DNA from: Lachnospiraceae bacterium
Lineage (GTDB): Bacteria > Bacillota > Clostridia > Lachnospirales > Lachnospiraceae
DNA length: 64,000 nt
Direction: 5' to 3'
Assembly: GCA_022768465.1 (NCBI GenBank)
Contig: JALELZ010000021.1
Span: forward strand, 1 to 64,000
Shown: positions 9,468-19,759 of the stretch, piece by piece
Position numbering within the stretch: the stretch's first letter is position 1
Layout: every line of letters starts with the position of its first letter
Program-made: the position numbers and the translations under genes
The notes under the pieces: generated by a model
What the model saw: only the letters and a program-made list of their open reading frames with translations
What the model was told of the DNA's origin: nothing
Databases searched by the model: none

Positions 9468-10826
9468 TCAAAAAGGCTTTAATCTTAAAGCTATTATTGC
9501 CGTAATAAGCTCAGTAATCCAGAAGGCATGCCAGACTCCCTCGGGTCCGAATATACGGCTGAGTACAAATGCTGCAGGTATTATGATTATAAGATAACGG
9601 CAAAGAGACAAGATAAGTGAAGTCTTACCGTTTCCTATTCCCTCCAAAACTCCGGAAACCGTTACAGAAAGAGCTGATACTACAAATCCAAAGCAAATGA
9701 TCCTAAGCGCATGTGCTCCAGCTTCTATCGTAGACGCATTATCCGTAAACATTGCAATCAATCTGTCCGGAATCGCCAGGCAAAGCAGCATACCTACTGC
9801 CATTATAGCAGCAGCAAGTCCGAGCGTAAGGAGACTGACATCGCGTACTCTTTTTTCCTCTCCGGCACCATGGTTATAGCCGACTATAGGTCTTATTCCC
9901 TGAATGATTCCGTTAGCCGGAAGGTAAAGGAAGGTCTGGAGTTTATAATAAACTCCGAGAACCATAACATAGCTCTGAGACCATGCCGCAAGTATAGCAT
10001 TTAATGACGATATAAGTATAGAAGGAAGTGCAAGATTTAATGAAGCCGGAATGCCTACAGAATATATCCTGAATGCCACAGATTCCCTGCTTGTGAGATC
10101 ATTTTTAATGACCGACGGCCTCAGATATTCCTTAAGTCTGATATCTACAGGAAGAGGCTTTATATATCCTGCTGACACGTAGAGCACAAATGCAATAAAC
10201 TGTCCGAGTCCTGTCGCAAGCGCTGCTCCCTCTATGCCCATTTGCGGAAACGGCCCTATACCGAAAATAAGTATAGGATCCATTATTATATTGAAAATGG
10301 CTCCTGCCAGCATACAGAGCATGGTCTCCGTCATTCGTCCCGCAGCCTGAAGCACCTTTTCTGCATGCATACCCATACTGAACGCAGGTGAAAAGAGGAA
10401 CACTATAAATGCATATCTGAAGCCAAGGTCTACTATCTCTTTGTCAGATGTAAACATTTTGAGAAAGGTGCCGACTATGGCAATGCAAACAGCACCTAGT
10501 ATAAGTCCGTGCATGAACGAAAAAATATATCCGAGAGTTGTTGCGGCATCCGCTTCTCTTTTTTTCTGTGCTCCTAAGAAAAAGGATATTGCGGCGCAGC
10601 TTCCGACGCCAAAGCCTATTGCAACGGCATTTACAAGATTTTGCAGTGGAAATACAAGTGAGATCGCAGTCATCGCATTCTCACTGATCTTTGCAACAAA
10701 ATAGCTGTCAACAATGTTGTAAAGTGCATTTACCATCATTGACAGGACCATCGGCAATGACATGGATAAGACAAGCCTTGTGATTGGCTGTTCCTTCATA
10801 AATGTCTGGTTGTTTGTATTCGACAT
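9468..10826 (-). CDS. MATE family efflux transporter
   Basis: MSNTNNQTFMKEQPITRLVLSMSLPMVLSMMVNALYNIVDSYFVAKISENAMTAISLVFPLQ; ORF opens to 10934 but start at 10826 preferred. Confidence 0.93.
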   Translation of the reverse strand: MSNTNNQTFMKEQPITRLVLSMSLPMVLSMMVNALYNIVDSYFVAKISENAMTAISLVFPLQNLVNAVAIGFGVGSCAAISFFLGAQKKREADAATTLGYIFSFMHGLILGAVCIAIVGTFLKMFTSDKEIVDLGFRYAFIVFLFSPAFSMGMHAEKVLQAAGRMTETMLCMLAGAIFNIIMDPILIFGIGPFPQMGIEGAALATGLGQFIAFVLYVSAGYIKPLPVDIRLKEYLRPSVIKNDLTSRESVAFRIYSVGIPASLNLALPSILISSLNAILAAWSQSYVMVLGVYYKLQTFLYLPANGIIQGIRPIVGYNHGAGEEKRVRDVSLLTLGLAAAIMAVGMLLCLAIPDRLIAMFTDNASTIEAGAHALRIICFGFVVSALSVTVSGVLEGIGNGKTSLILSLCRYLIIIIPAAFVLSRIFGPEGVWHAFWITELITAIIALRLKPF

Positions 10827-10853
10827 GCTTTGTTTTCTCCCTATATATAAAAA

Positions 10854-10895
10854 TCGCCGCACAGTCATCCGTATTTCAGAATCACTGTGTGGCGA
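10854..10895 (-). terminator. Strong hairpin CGCCACACAGT..ACTGTGCGGCG + ATTTTTATAT between LysR remnant and MATE gene
   Basis: Inverted repeat followed by T-rich tract on minus strand; a second GC hairpin (TGCCGCC..GGCTGCGGCA) sits at about 10902-10920. Confidence 0.6.
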
Positions 10896-10970
10896 AAAGT
10901 AATGCCGCAGCCCGGCGGCACCAGAAAAATCCACAAATTGTTTTAGTATTAAAATTCCATGATTATTCTA

Positions 10971-11565
10971 TCAGCTCTGATTCCTATAATCAATATAAGG
11001 AATAAATCTTTTAAGCGCTGCCGATTGTGCGCCTCCGCTTTTTCTCGCAATACCTATAGTTCTGAAGGTTGGTTTGCTGAGAGGCTTTATAACGATATCA
11101 TACGGTAAACGCTTAAGTATCAGCCTTGGAAGTATGCTTATCCCTATACCCTGCTCAACCATAGACATGATCGTATAGTCATCCCAGGTGGTAAATCTTA
11201 CATTAAGCTTTAAATCATTTTCCTTAAGAAAGTCAGCAATCTCAACTCTTCCGTTTTTCTCAAGCAAAATAAACGGCTCAGCCTCTAACTTTTCTATCGG
11301 AAAGCATGGCTGCTCATCACCGTCAAACGGGTGATCCTTCGGAATTATTGCAACAAATTCATCCTTTTCAAGCTCTTTTGTAATAAATGCATCGCGCATC
11401 GGAAGCTCTACAAAACCAAAATCTATCCTGCCTTCATTTATCCATGCTTCGATTTCATCGAAATCTCCAAGAAGTATCTCATACTCTATATTTGGATAAT
11501 CCTTATGAAAACGCTTTATTATCCCCGGCAGCCAGTTCTGCGCCGCACTTGCAAAGCTGCCCGTT
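10971..11565 (-). pseudogene. LysR-family regulator, 5'-truncated (substrate-binding domain only)
   Basis: Continuous frame GSFASAAQNWLPGIIKRFHKDYPNIEYEILLGDFDEIEAWINEGRIDFGFVELPMRDAF... runs past the annotated Met at 11399 to about 11562, then LysR homology stops; HTH domain absent. Confidence 0.85.
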
Positions 11566-11760
11566 GCCGCTGTATCAATGCTTGGTTATCTTGAGCCGCT
11601 TTCATCAGTTATATTTGCAGTGATCCTGCTGCATGAGACAATGACTCCTGCAGAGCTTATCGGCGCAGTTTTGATTCTTTCAGCCTCTGCCGCATCAGAG
11701 CTCCTTCCTAAAAAAGCTCCTGCAGTAAATCGAAATATTGCTGTGCAAAAGTCACTTTAA
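11566..11760 (+). pseudogene. EamA/DMT transporter, C-terminal fragment
   Basis: AAVSMLGYLEPLSSVIFAVILLHETMTPAELIGAVLILSASAASELL is the terminal EamA helix pair; N-terminal ~230 aa absent. Confidence 0.85.
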
Positions 11761-11880
11761 GTTCATCTTTAGTTTAAATCATTAAAAATATCTGTCGATA
11801 TTAACATATGCTTTATATAATTAATTTATTTGTGCTAAAATCATTACGTTTTTCAGATAAGCACAAAGTAAAGGAATTGA

Positions 11881-13845
11881 ATGTTGACAGGAGTATTTAA
11901 TAAGCGTGATACCGAAGTGACGGTATCTGCTGCCGATAAAAGCAAAACCGCTTTAATAAAAAAATTTATAGGAATTCTTGGGCTTATTATTATGCCCGTT
12001 GTTTCCTATGTTCTTTTTGAATCCGTAACTGGAAATCTCCATTCTATAATTTGGCAAAAGGCAATTCTCAACATATGCTTCAGCTATTGTATTTATCTGC
12101 TGCTTTTTGCCGTTTCAGGAACGACTCGTTTCAGTATTCCCTTTGCCTCGATACTGCTTGTTATTATTTCGATGGCAGAGGCCTTTGTTGTGCAGTTTAG
12201 AGACAGGCCTATCATGTACTGGGATATCTTAGCCTTAAAAACCGCGCTTACTGTAACTCAGAACTACACCTTTGTTTTGTCTGAGCAGATGATAAAGTCA
12301 ATTGCGGTAACAGCAGTATCAAATATCATACTCTTTTTCTTTCCGTTTAGTCTCAAAGGCCTTAAGCAAAGACTTATCGGATTTGCTTCATCTGCTGTTT
12401 GCATAGGCTGCTTTATATCATTTTTCTTCAGCTATCTCATGCCAACAAAGAATTATGAAATAAATGTTTGGGATCTCAACAGCACCTATGAAGAAGGCGG
12501 TTATCTTCTTTCTACGGCGATTTCTGCCAAATATGTTGTTGCAAAAGCCCCTTCTGGCTACAGTCATGCTAAGCTCGAAGAGATAATAAATGCTGTTGAA
12601 TCCAATCAATCTTCAGCTGAAAATGCAGATAGCTCTGAATTTGCTGAAATGACATATTCTGACAATGCTTCAGCTCAGGGTAATATTTTAACCGTCGCGG
12701 CAAATACCGGCATTCAGCCTGTCAACATTATCTGCATAATGAATGAAAGCTTTTCCGATCTAAGTACTGCCGGAGAATTTACTACTAATACCGACTATAT
12801 GCCGTTTTGGCATAGTCTCACTGAAAATACTATCCGCGGAAGTCTCTGCGTCCCGGTTTTTGGTTCCATGACTAGCAATACAGAATACGAATTTCTGACC
12901 GGAGATTCAATCTCCATACTGCCGTTTGGCTCAAATGCATATCAGTTTAATGTCAATTCCGGCGCAACCTCTCTTGTAAGCACACTCAAGGATCAGAGAT
13001 ATTACTCTGTTGCAATGCACCCGTATCCAGCTGAAAACTGGAACAGAAATACCTGCTATAAGGACTTCGGTTTTGACGAATTTTATGATATTGAATACTA
13101 TGAGGGCAGTGAAGAATTAAGAAACTATGTCAGTGACAAGGCTGACTTCGATAAGCTGATAGAACAGGTTGAAAATAAGTCTGATCCGAATGATAAGCTG
13201 TTTATATTTAATGTCACCATGCAAAATCACGGCGGCTACTCACAAAGCTTTGACAATTTCGAGCAGGAAGTGTGGCTTACAGGCGATATGGAAGGAAAAT
13301 ATCCTCAGACTGACCGCTATCTTTCATTAGTAAAGAAATCAGATGAGGCTTTTGAATATCTGCTCGACTACTTTAAACAATGCGATGAACCGACAATGAT
13401 AGTTATGTTCGGTGATCATCAGCCTGCCGTAGAGGATGAGTTTTTTGATGAGCTTGCCGGAATGCCAAGCTCAGAGGTTCCTACCGCCGATAAGCTTATA
13501 TGGTATCAGACACCTTTTGTGATATGGACAAACTATGAACAGCCTTCGGAAGATCTCGGAAAGCTTAGTTCTATGTATCTTTCCTCATATATACTTAAAG
13601 CTTCCGGCCTTAGTATGACTCCTTACAACAATTTCCTTTTATCACTTTCTGAGGATGTACCGGTCATTCATCCAAATGGCTGCTATGATTCAAATGGAAA
13701 CTATTATTATTGGGGTAAAGCTGAATCAGAAAGATGCCCTTACGGAGAAGAAATCCTTGACTATAAATATCTGGCTTATAACCACAGTCTGGATTCAAAG
13801 AAATATACTAAAGCCTTTGTCATTGATGACAACAGTGACGATTGA
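11881..13845 (+). CDS. LTA synthase family / sulfatase-fold membrane protein
   Basis: 654 aa; N-terminal TM helices; NIICIMNESFSDLS, GSMTSNTEYEFLTGDS, FNVTMQNHGGY, MIVMFGDHQPAV motifs. Confidence 0.9.
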   Translation: MLTGVFNKRDTEVTVSAADKSKTALIKKFIGILGLIIMPVVSYVLFESVTGNLHSIIWQKAILNICFSYCIYLLLFAVSGTTRFSIPFASILLVIISMAEAFVVQFRDRPIMYWDILALKTALTVTQNYTFVLSEQMIKSIAVTAVSNIILFFFPFSLKGLKQRLIGFASSAVCIGCFISFFFSYLMPTKNYEINVWDLNSTYEEGGYLLSTAISAKYVVAKAPSGYSHAKLEEIINAVESNQSSAENADSSEFAEMTYSDNASAQGNILTVAANTGIQPVNIICIMNESFSDLSTAGEFTTNTDYMPFWHSLTENTIRGSLCVPVFGSMTSNTEYEFLTGDSISILPFGSNAYQFNVNSGATSLVSTLKDQRYYSVAMHPYPAENWNRNTCYKDFGFDEFYDIEYYEGSEELRNYVSDKADFDKLIEQVENKSDPNDKLFIFNVTMQNHGGYSQSFDNFEQEVWLTGDMEGKYPQTDRYLSLVKKSDEAFEYLLDYFKQCDEPTMIVMFGDHQPAVEDEFFDELAGMPSSEVPTADKLIWYQTPFVIWTNYEQPSEDLGKLSSMYLSSYILKASGLSMTPYNNFLLSLSEDVPVIHPNGCYDSNGNYYYWGKAESERCPYGEEILDYKYLAYNHSLDSKKYTKAFVIDDNSDD

Positions 13846-13926
13846 CATTTTTATTATATCAACATGACCAACATCAAAATTTAGATTGTCATTTTTTATT
13901 TTTACCGAGAATTCTATAATCTATGA

Positions 13927-13966
13927 AAAAGTCTGTCGTACATAGATATGGCAGGCTTTTTTCAAA
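13927..13966 (+). terminator. Terminator downstream of LTA synthase-like gene
   Basis: AAAGTCTGTC...GGCAGGCTTTTTT hairpin with T run. Confidence 0.65.
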
Positions 13967-14217
13967 TTCTTTATAAATTACGGCTGCTTTAATAATTGTA
14001 AATGTTTTTTAATTGCAGCTGCTTTATTACTTGCAGCTCACAGTCCATGCTGTATCAAATCAAACAAAAAACAGTTCAGAACTGCAATAATATTTTTTTT
14101 ATACAAAGTTTTTCAAAATATTTGTTAATTTTTTTTATCTTAAAACATTGAGGTTTTTAATAATTAGTAATATAAATAATTGTATACAAAAAACTATTGT
14201 CACTAGGGGGAAAAGAA

Positions 14218-15720
14218 ATGGTTAATTTTTTAAACTCACTCAATAACTTCCTTTGGGGTCTGCCGCTTCTTATTGTGGTAATCATGATAGCGCTGTACTT
14301 TACAGCAAGATCAGGATTCTTCACTGTATCACATTTCGGTTATATCTTAAAGAACACGCTCGGTAGTCTCACAAGTAAGGAGGCCAATACCAAAAAGGAA
14401 GGCCAGGTTTCACCGTTTGAGGCTGTCTGCGTTGCTATCGGAGGTTGTGTTGGAGGTGCCAACATCTCAGGTGTTGCTACAGCTATCGCAACCGGCGGTC
14501 CTGGTGCTATTTTCTGGATGTGGGTATATGCTTTCTTCGGAATGATGTTAAAATTAGCTGAGATTGCTCTCGGCTGCTACTATCGTTCACAGGATGAGAA
14601 GGGTAACTACTACGGCGGTGCTCAGTACTATATCGAAAAAGGTATAGGTCGTGAAATGGGCAAAACAAAATTTGCTGCTGCTTTCAGTGTTCTTTTCTGC
14701 CTTGCATTCATCTTCCAGGCTATTCAGGGTTCTCAGGGCTATAACATTGCAGAGACTCTTAATATGGCCTTTGGCTGGAACATGATCGTTGTTACTTTAG
14801 TCTACTCTCTTTTCGTAGTATGGGTAATATGGAATGGTACTCCTCATATCAGTATGGTTGCTTCTAGGGCCGTACCTTTCATGTGTATCATTTATCTTTT
14901 AGGCGGAATCGCGATAATTATTTTTAATATTAATCAGGTTCCTGCAGCTATTGTAAGTATCTTTAAGGACGCATTCACAGGACATGCTGCTGTCGGCGGA
15001 TTTATCGGAGCATCAGTTGCACAGGCTATCAGACAGGGTGTCAACAGATCTGTAAACTCTAACGAAGCCGGCATGGGTTCATCACCATTGGTACACGGTT
15101 CTGCCGATACAGTACATCCTATTCGTCAGGGTATGTGGGGATCATTCGAGGTATTCATTGATACTCTTGTTGTATGCTCAATAACAGCTCTTGCTGTAGT
15201 TACTTCAGGCGCATGGACTTCAGGTTCAAAGGGTGTAACTCTTACTATTGAGGCATTCTCAACAGTATTCGGACCATTTGCTCAGTACTATATCGCTATA
15301 CTTATTATCCTTTTCGGCTTCACTACGACTGCAGGATATTTCGTATACTATCAGAATCTTATTGCATACCTGCTTCGCAAGAACCCTAAGGTAAGAGACA
15401 GAGTTATCACCTTCTTCAAGCTGTGGTTCCCATTATGGAATGTGCCTATCGTTGCTTTCATTACACTTACAAACAATGATGCCGAGCTCTTCTGGACTAT
15501 TGTTTCAATTGTTACAATATTCCCGACAATTATAAACCTGATTGCACTTGTGCTTTTACACAACAAGTTCTTCACAATATTCAGGGATTACAAGGCTCGC
15601 TACTTCGGAGAAGGTACTCCTGAGCTTAAGTATGTATTCTACGAGGATGATCCTGCTGTATTCGCAGAAGAGGAAGCAATCAGAAAAGAAGTTCGCAGAA
15701 TAGCTGCAGAACACAAATAA
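14218..15720 (+). CDS. Sodium:alanine symporter (AGCS) family protein
   Basis: AVCVAIGGCVGGANISGVATAIATGGPGAIFWMW, GVNRSVNSNEAGMGSSP motifs; start at ATG 14218 behind AGGGGGAAAAG. Confidence 0.95.
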   Translation: MVNFLNSLNNFLWGLPLLIVVIMIALYFTARSGFFTVSHFGYILKNTLGSLTSKEANTKKEGQVSPFEAVCVAIGGCVGGANISGVATAIATGGPGAIFWMWVYAFFGMMLKLAEIALGCYYRSQDEKGNYYGGAQYYIEKGIGREMGKTKFAAAFSVLFCLAFIFQAIQGSQGYNIAETLNMAFGWNMIVVTLVYSLFVVWVIWNGTPHISMVASRAVPFMCIIYLLGGIAIIIFNINQVPAAIVSIFKDAFTGHAAVGGFIGASVAQAIRQGVNRSVNSNEAGMGSSPLVHGSADTVHPIRQGMWGSFEVFIDTLVVCSITALAVVTSGAWTSGSKGVTLTIEAFSTVFGPFAQYYIAILIILFGFTTTAGYFVYYQNLIAYLLRKNPKVRDRVITFFKLWFPLWNVPIVAFITLTNNDAELFWTIVSIVTIFPTIINLIALVLLHNKFFTIFRDYKARYFGEGTPELKYVFYEDDPAVFAEEEAIRKEVRRIAAEHK

Positions 15721-15782
15721 GCCGATTTTAGCTTATTTAAGCTAATCATTATTATCAAACCCACCTTGACCACATTGGTCGC

Positions 15783-15831
15783 AAAAAGCTGCTGCCGGAT
15801 GGAGCTTACCACCCTGACAGCAGCTTTTTGT
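15783..15831 (+). terminator. Rho-independent terminator
   Basis: AAAAAGCTGCTG...CAGCAGCTTTTTG hairpin. Confidence 0.75.
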
Positions 15832-15840
15832 ATATGATTA

Positions 15841-16428
15841 TTATTTCTTTCTAAGTATTACATTATCCCACACAATATCTCGTTTTAAGCTGTCTGCCGT
15901 CTTCCAATATCTAACTCTTTCAAACATAGGGTTCTCGGACAATATACGTTCAAGCTTTGTGTTATCGAAGCTAAGATACCATCTTCCTGCCTCATCATAA
16001 CCATCTTTAATTCCGGCCTTCATTGAAAAATAAATTACTCCGGATGATGACAGACATTTTTCTGCGCGTTTAAAAAACTCGAAAAATTCCTTATCTTTGA
16101 GATGCAGAAGCGATGCGCAGGCCCATATTCCGCCATATGTATACATCGGCTTCCAATCTATGATATCCTGACATTTAACGCATATCTCTGTATATTCTTC
16201 AGCTGCCTGACAGATCTCCTGAGAAGCATCTATACCATCAACAGTATAGCCCAGCTCATCAAATATCTTCATGTCTCGACCGCCGCCGCAGCCAATGTCC
16301 ATAAGTCTTGCTCCAGGTTCAATAAAATTCAGAAATATACTTCTTATATCGTGCATATTAACGTATCTGGTCTTATCCGAATACTCTGCCGCATGAGTAT
16401 CGTAATAAGCAATCGTAGATTTATCCAT
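15841..16428 (-). CDS. Class I SAM-dependent methyltransferase
   Basis: GARLMDIGCGGGRDMKIFDELGYTVDGIDAS motif I and acidic post-I. Confidence 0.9.
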   Translation of the reverse strand: MDKSTIAYYDTHAAEYSDKTRYVNMHDIRSIFLNFIEPGARLMDIGCGGGRDMKIFDELGYTVDGIDASQEICQAAEEYTEICVKCQDIIDWKPMYTYGGIWACASLLHLKDKEFFEFFKRAEKCLSSSGVIYFSMKAGIKDGYDEAGRWYLSFDNTKLERILSENPMFERVRYWKTADSLKRDIVWDNVILRKK

Positions 16429-16501
16429 AACTTAGGTCAGCTCCTATCTATCTGATTCTGCCATAAATATAATGACTTATAATTTACAATTGTAGTATAG
16501 T

Positions 16502-17650
16502 TCAGCTGTTTGTGCACGATTTTCTTTTTTCAGCTAAGCTCCCTATAATAAAATACAGAGCTGTGCACACTGCAAAGATCACGTATATAGGAAACGTTCT
16601 TTTGACAGTCTCCATCCCCTTCAAAACGTATACAGTAACAAGACCTGCCAGCATTATAAGCTGAGTTATTATTATTTTTGTTAATAGTTCTCCGCCGATG
16701 CTTTTATCAGAATTATCATCCACATCGGCTGCGATTTGATTTTCATCTAAATTATATGAGTTATTTCCTGCCGAATCCATATTTTTACGGAAACTTCTGT
16801 TAACTGTAAATTCATCCGGCTGATCATAATCGTAATAATTCCTATCATCGTTTAAATCTTCTATTCTTAGTTCTGACTTATAACCATCCTCTGAAAATCC
16901 GTCATTATAACTACTATATTTATCAGCTTCTCTTTCCTCAGCCGGACGAGCTGCATTTATTTCTTCTGCGTTCAGCATATCTAAGCGCTCGCTTTTTGAA
17001 TATGCTATCTTAGCATCATTACTTTTTTCTTCCGTATTTGAATTCTCTATTTTCGCAGTCTCAAAACCTTCTGAAGCATTTCTTATATTTTTTGAGATTT
17101 CCTTTTTAACCATTATTTCTGTCATAATGTCACAAAATCTGCAATTCGGTTTGCTGGCTGCTTTAACCAATCTCAAGCAAAGCAATATTGCTTCGTTATC
17201 AGCTTCCTCTGCACACATAAGCATTTGCAGAAGTAAGGCTTTCAAGGCTTCCTCATATTCGGAAATATCTGTTGCTAAGGGATATGCACAAAAATGCAGT
17301 CTTCCATCCAACTTATCAACAAAAATATGGTCTGTACACAGCATTAGATTAAGCTCTGATAAAAGAAATCTGTCAAGAAGCATGACTGCATTATTAACCT
17401 GCAAAAGCATTGATATAATCATTTCTTTGTTAAATGCTCTGCTATGAATATATTCTTTCAAAGTCTCACAGCCTGTTATGTTATAACTTAAAACTCTTGC
17501 TCCTTTTGACACAGATACCACCGGTCTTATTAAACGATCATCCGGAATTGAACAAAGCATATTTAATTCTAATTCATCTGTATCTGCTGTTAGCTCTGCT
17601 GCAAGATATTTGCCGCTGCTCTCGGTTTTCATCCAGATTTTATGGTTCAT
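16502..17650 (-). CDS. DUF6382-like Tad-locus accessory protein with two C-terminal TM helices
   Basis: N-terminal DUF6382-like region (recalled), disordered middle, TM at the C-terminus; position in Tad locus. Confidence 0.5.
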   Translation of the reverse strand: MNHKIWMKTESSGKYLAAELTADTDELELNMLCSIPDDRLIRPVVSVSKGARVLSYNITGCETLKEYIHSRAFNKEMIISMLLQVNNAVMLLDRFLLSELNLMLCTDHIFVDKLDGRLHFCAYPLATDISEYEEALKALLLQMLMCAEEADNEAILLCLRLVKAASKPNCRFCDIMTEIMVKKEISKNIRNASEGFETAKIENSNTEEKSNDAKIAYSKSERLDMLNAEEINAARPAEEREADKYSSYNDGFSEDGYKSELRIEDLNDDRNYYDYDQPDEFTVNRSFRKNMDSAGNNSYNLDENQIAADVDDNSDKSIGGELLTKIIITQLIMLAGLVTVYVLKGMETVKRTFPIYVIFAVCTALYFIIGSLAEKRKSCTNS

Positions 17651-18071
17651 TATCCGCTATCTCCTCTAAAACAGTAAGCTTTCGCATAAATGTATGAGGG
17701 GAGAATCCTTTATCCTCATATGTCCTGACTCCTTCTTCACCACTTATACTTACAACACTTCCATCTTTATACTTTTCAAGAGAAAGCTGATATTTTCTTC
17801 CTGAAAACAGCCCATCCATTCTTTTGGCTCCGTATCTTTCCGCAGTATCAGTATCAGAATCATCCAGCATATGTCCATATATTTCTGCTGCCTCATTCGC
17901 GGCTAAATCAGCAGTCACAATATCATGAAGCTTATATGAAAAAAGTATCATGCCTACCAATGCAATTATTACTGTCGGCATGACAACCGCAGCCTCTATT
18001 GAAAAGCCGGCATCAAGCCTTCTTGTTTTTCTGTCTATAGATTGTATTGCTCCTTTTCCCTTCATTATCAA
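17640..18071 (-). CDS. TadE-like pilus assembly/pseudopilin protein
   Basis: Class III-like leader: DAGFSIEAAVVMPTVIIALVGMILFSYKLHD. Confidence 0.7.
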   Translation of the reverse strand: MIMKGKGAIQSIDRKTRRLDAGFSIEAAVVMPTVIIALVGMILFSYKLHDIVTADLAANEAAEIYGHMLDDSDTDTAERYGAKRMDGLFSGRKYQLSLEKYKDGSVVSISGEEGVRTYEDKGFSPHTFMRKLTVLEEIADNEP

Positions 18072-18170
18072 CTTCCATTCCGATTAGCTTCCTCAGTTTG
18101 CTTGTTGTCCTCTTTGTTTTTATAGCTTTTAAAATTTTCCCGGGTTTTATTATCCGTAATATACATGCCT

Positions 18171-18662
18171 CTAAATATAATTAAACACTTGCACCACGAT
18201 AAAGATAGGAATCATAAACGCTATAAAAGGAAGCGGTTTTTTACTCTTTTTATGTTCTATAAAATCCAAAGTTATCATAAAAAGCGACACCAAGGCACAT
18301 AAAAACCAAGCAGCCGCAAATACCAAAGAAAGCATTTTTGCTTCTGTGTAAAAACCGCAGATCAATACAAACAGTCCGTCTCCGATCCCTATAGCACCAC
18401 CTGTTATGATTGAAATCATCACAACCAGCATTCCCGGCATTAACGCCTTAAAAAGCTCCGATACAGCCTGCACTGCACCGGTGTTAAGGGCTATATTCTG
18501 CACAATATAAAGCAGTAAGCCTATGGCTCCGCCTGCTATAAATGTTCTAAGACTTATGCTTCTGTGCTTTATATCTTCGACCGCACATACTGCTGCAAAT
18601 AAAAAAAATATACCTTGCTTTAAATACGTAATATATAATACTGGCTGCATAATAAAATTCAT
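18171..18662 (-). CDS. A24-family prepilin peptidase-like membrane protein (CpaA/TadV-like)
   Basis: AAVCAVEDIKHRSISLRTF and GAIGIGDGLFVLICGFY carry the two expected Asp motifs. Confidence 0.7.
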   Translation of the reverse strand: MNFIMQPVLYITYLKQGIFFLFAAVCAVEDIKHRSISLRTFIAGGAIGLLLYIVQNIALNTGAVQAVSELFKALMPGMLVVMISIITGGAIGIGDGLFVLICGFYTEAKMLSLVFAAAWFLCALVSLFMITLDFIEHKKSKKPLPFIAFMIPIFIVVQVFNYI

Positions 18663-18678
18663 GGTTCATCCAACTTAA

Positions 18679-19728
18679 TTACTGCTTTTTGTGCTTTCCG
18701 CAATATGAACACGGTCTCATTCCGTGAATTTCGCTTAGCTTTACGCTTTTTGAATATGCAGTTATCGCCTTGCAATGCTCTGAACTATGGTAAGCAGTTC
18801 CGTTTTCGAAGTAATAAACCGCTCCCGACGCCCCAGGCTTACACGATGTACAGGCATGATATTTTCCTCCGTTTGAATTTCTGAGATTTTTGATTTTTGA
18901 AGCATCTGTAACAGATAGTTTGTTGCTTAGATAATGACAATTTGGGTCTTCATGATAAACTTCACTGCTTGTCTTTCCCAAATAAACTATCCTGTCAGGA
19001 TCATCTTCATCCTCATCATATTCATCAGAATATTTACTGCGTCCGCGTCCTCCCTTGGAGCCAACCCATGCCCTTCTGTTAACCACAATACTCTTTTTGA
19101 GCGGCAGTATCTCAAAAGCTGATACGGGCGATTTGACATTATATGAAAGATTCATATATATCATGTAAGGATCTTTTCCGCTGTCATTGGATAAAATACT
19201 GGTATCCTCTGCAAATAGCGGATATTCAAACCTATCATGATCTACTGAGGCTAATATATATGCCATCCCGGCACCTTCCTCAATGCCGCCTATCATATTC
19301 ATCAGTACATCTTTTTTATCCTTGGCAATATATTTTTTCCCGGTTTCCTTAAGATATTCTGCTTTTGACATTTCTTTTGCCGTTATTTCCATAACATTCT
19401 GCAATTTTCGCTCTGCTTCCATAACCTTTAACGGATAAATAAGAAAATATATGGCAAATATCATTAGCGGCAGTGCCAATGCAGCTTCAACAGTAATGGA
19501 TGCTTTGAATAATTTTGATCCATGTTTATGAAAACAAGGGAAAGGATGCCGTTTCTGACTCAGCTTGATAAGTTTTAGATTTTTTTCAGAGTTGTATTTT
19601 TGATTGTGTATTGAGTGTTCCCGGTCATATTCCTTTCTATTGATTCTAAAAAACAAATTGGAGTAATGATAATATCCCACAACAGATATATCAAAACGAT
19701 GAGTCTTAATCGAATGCAGAAACGGCAT
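18679..19728 (-). CDS. TadE-like protein with C-terminal tandem Cys/His (zinc-binding-like) motifs
   Basis: SITVEAALALPLMIFAIYFLIYPLKVM leader; C-terminus CHYLSNKL..CTSC and CKAITAYSK..CSYC. Confidence 0.65.
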   Translation of the reverse strand: MPFLHSIKTHRFDISVVGYYHYSNLFFRINRKEYDREHSIHNQKYNSEKNLKLIKLSQKRHPFPCFHKHGSKLFKASITVEAALALPLMIFAIYFLIYPLKVMEAERKLQNVMEITAKEMSKAEYLKETGKKYIAKDKKDVLMNMIGGIEEGAGMAYILASVDHDRFEYPLFAEDTSILSNDSGKDPYMIYMNLSYNVKSPVSAFEILPLKKSIVVNRRAWVGSKGGRGRSKYSDEYDEDEDDPDRIVYLGKTSSEVYHEDPNCHYLSNKLSVTDASKIKNLRNSNGGKYHACTSCKPGASGAVYYFENGTAYHSSEHCKAITAYSKSVKLSEIHGMRPCSYCGKHKKQ

Positions 19729-19759
19729 GCTTTCCCTCCTTTCCTTTACTATTATCTGA

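Noticed and set aside
10900-10920. ZTP (pfl) riboswitch upstream of MATE
   Set aside because: CCGCCGGGCTGCGG resembles the 3' motif, but the conserved 5' domain was not found upstream.
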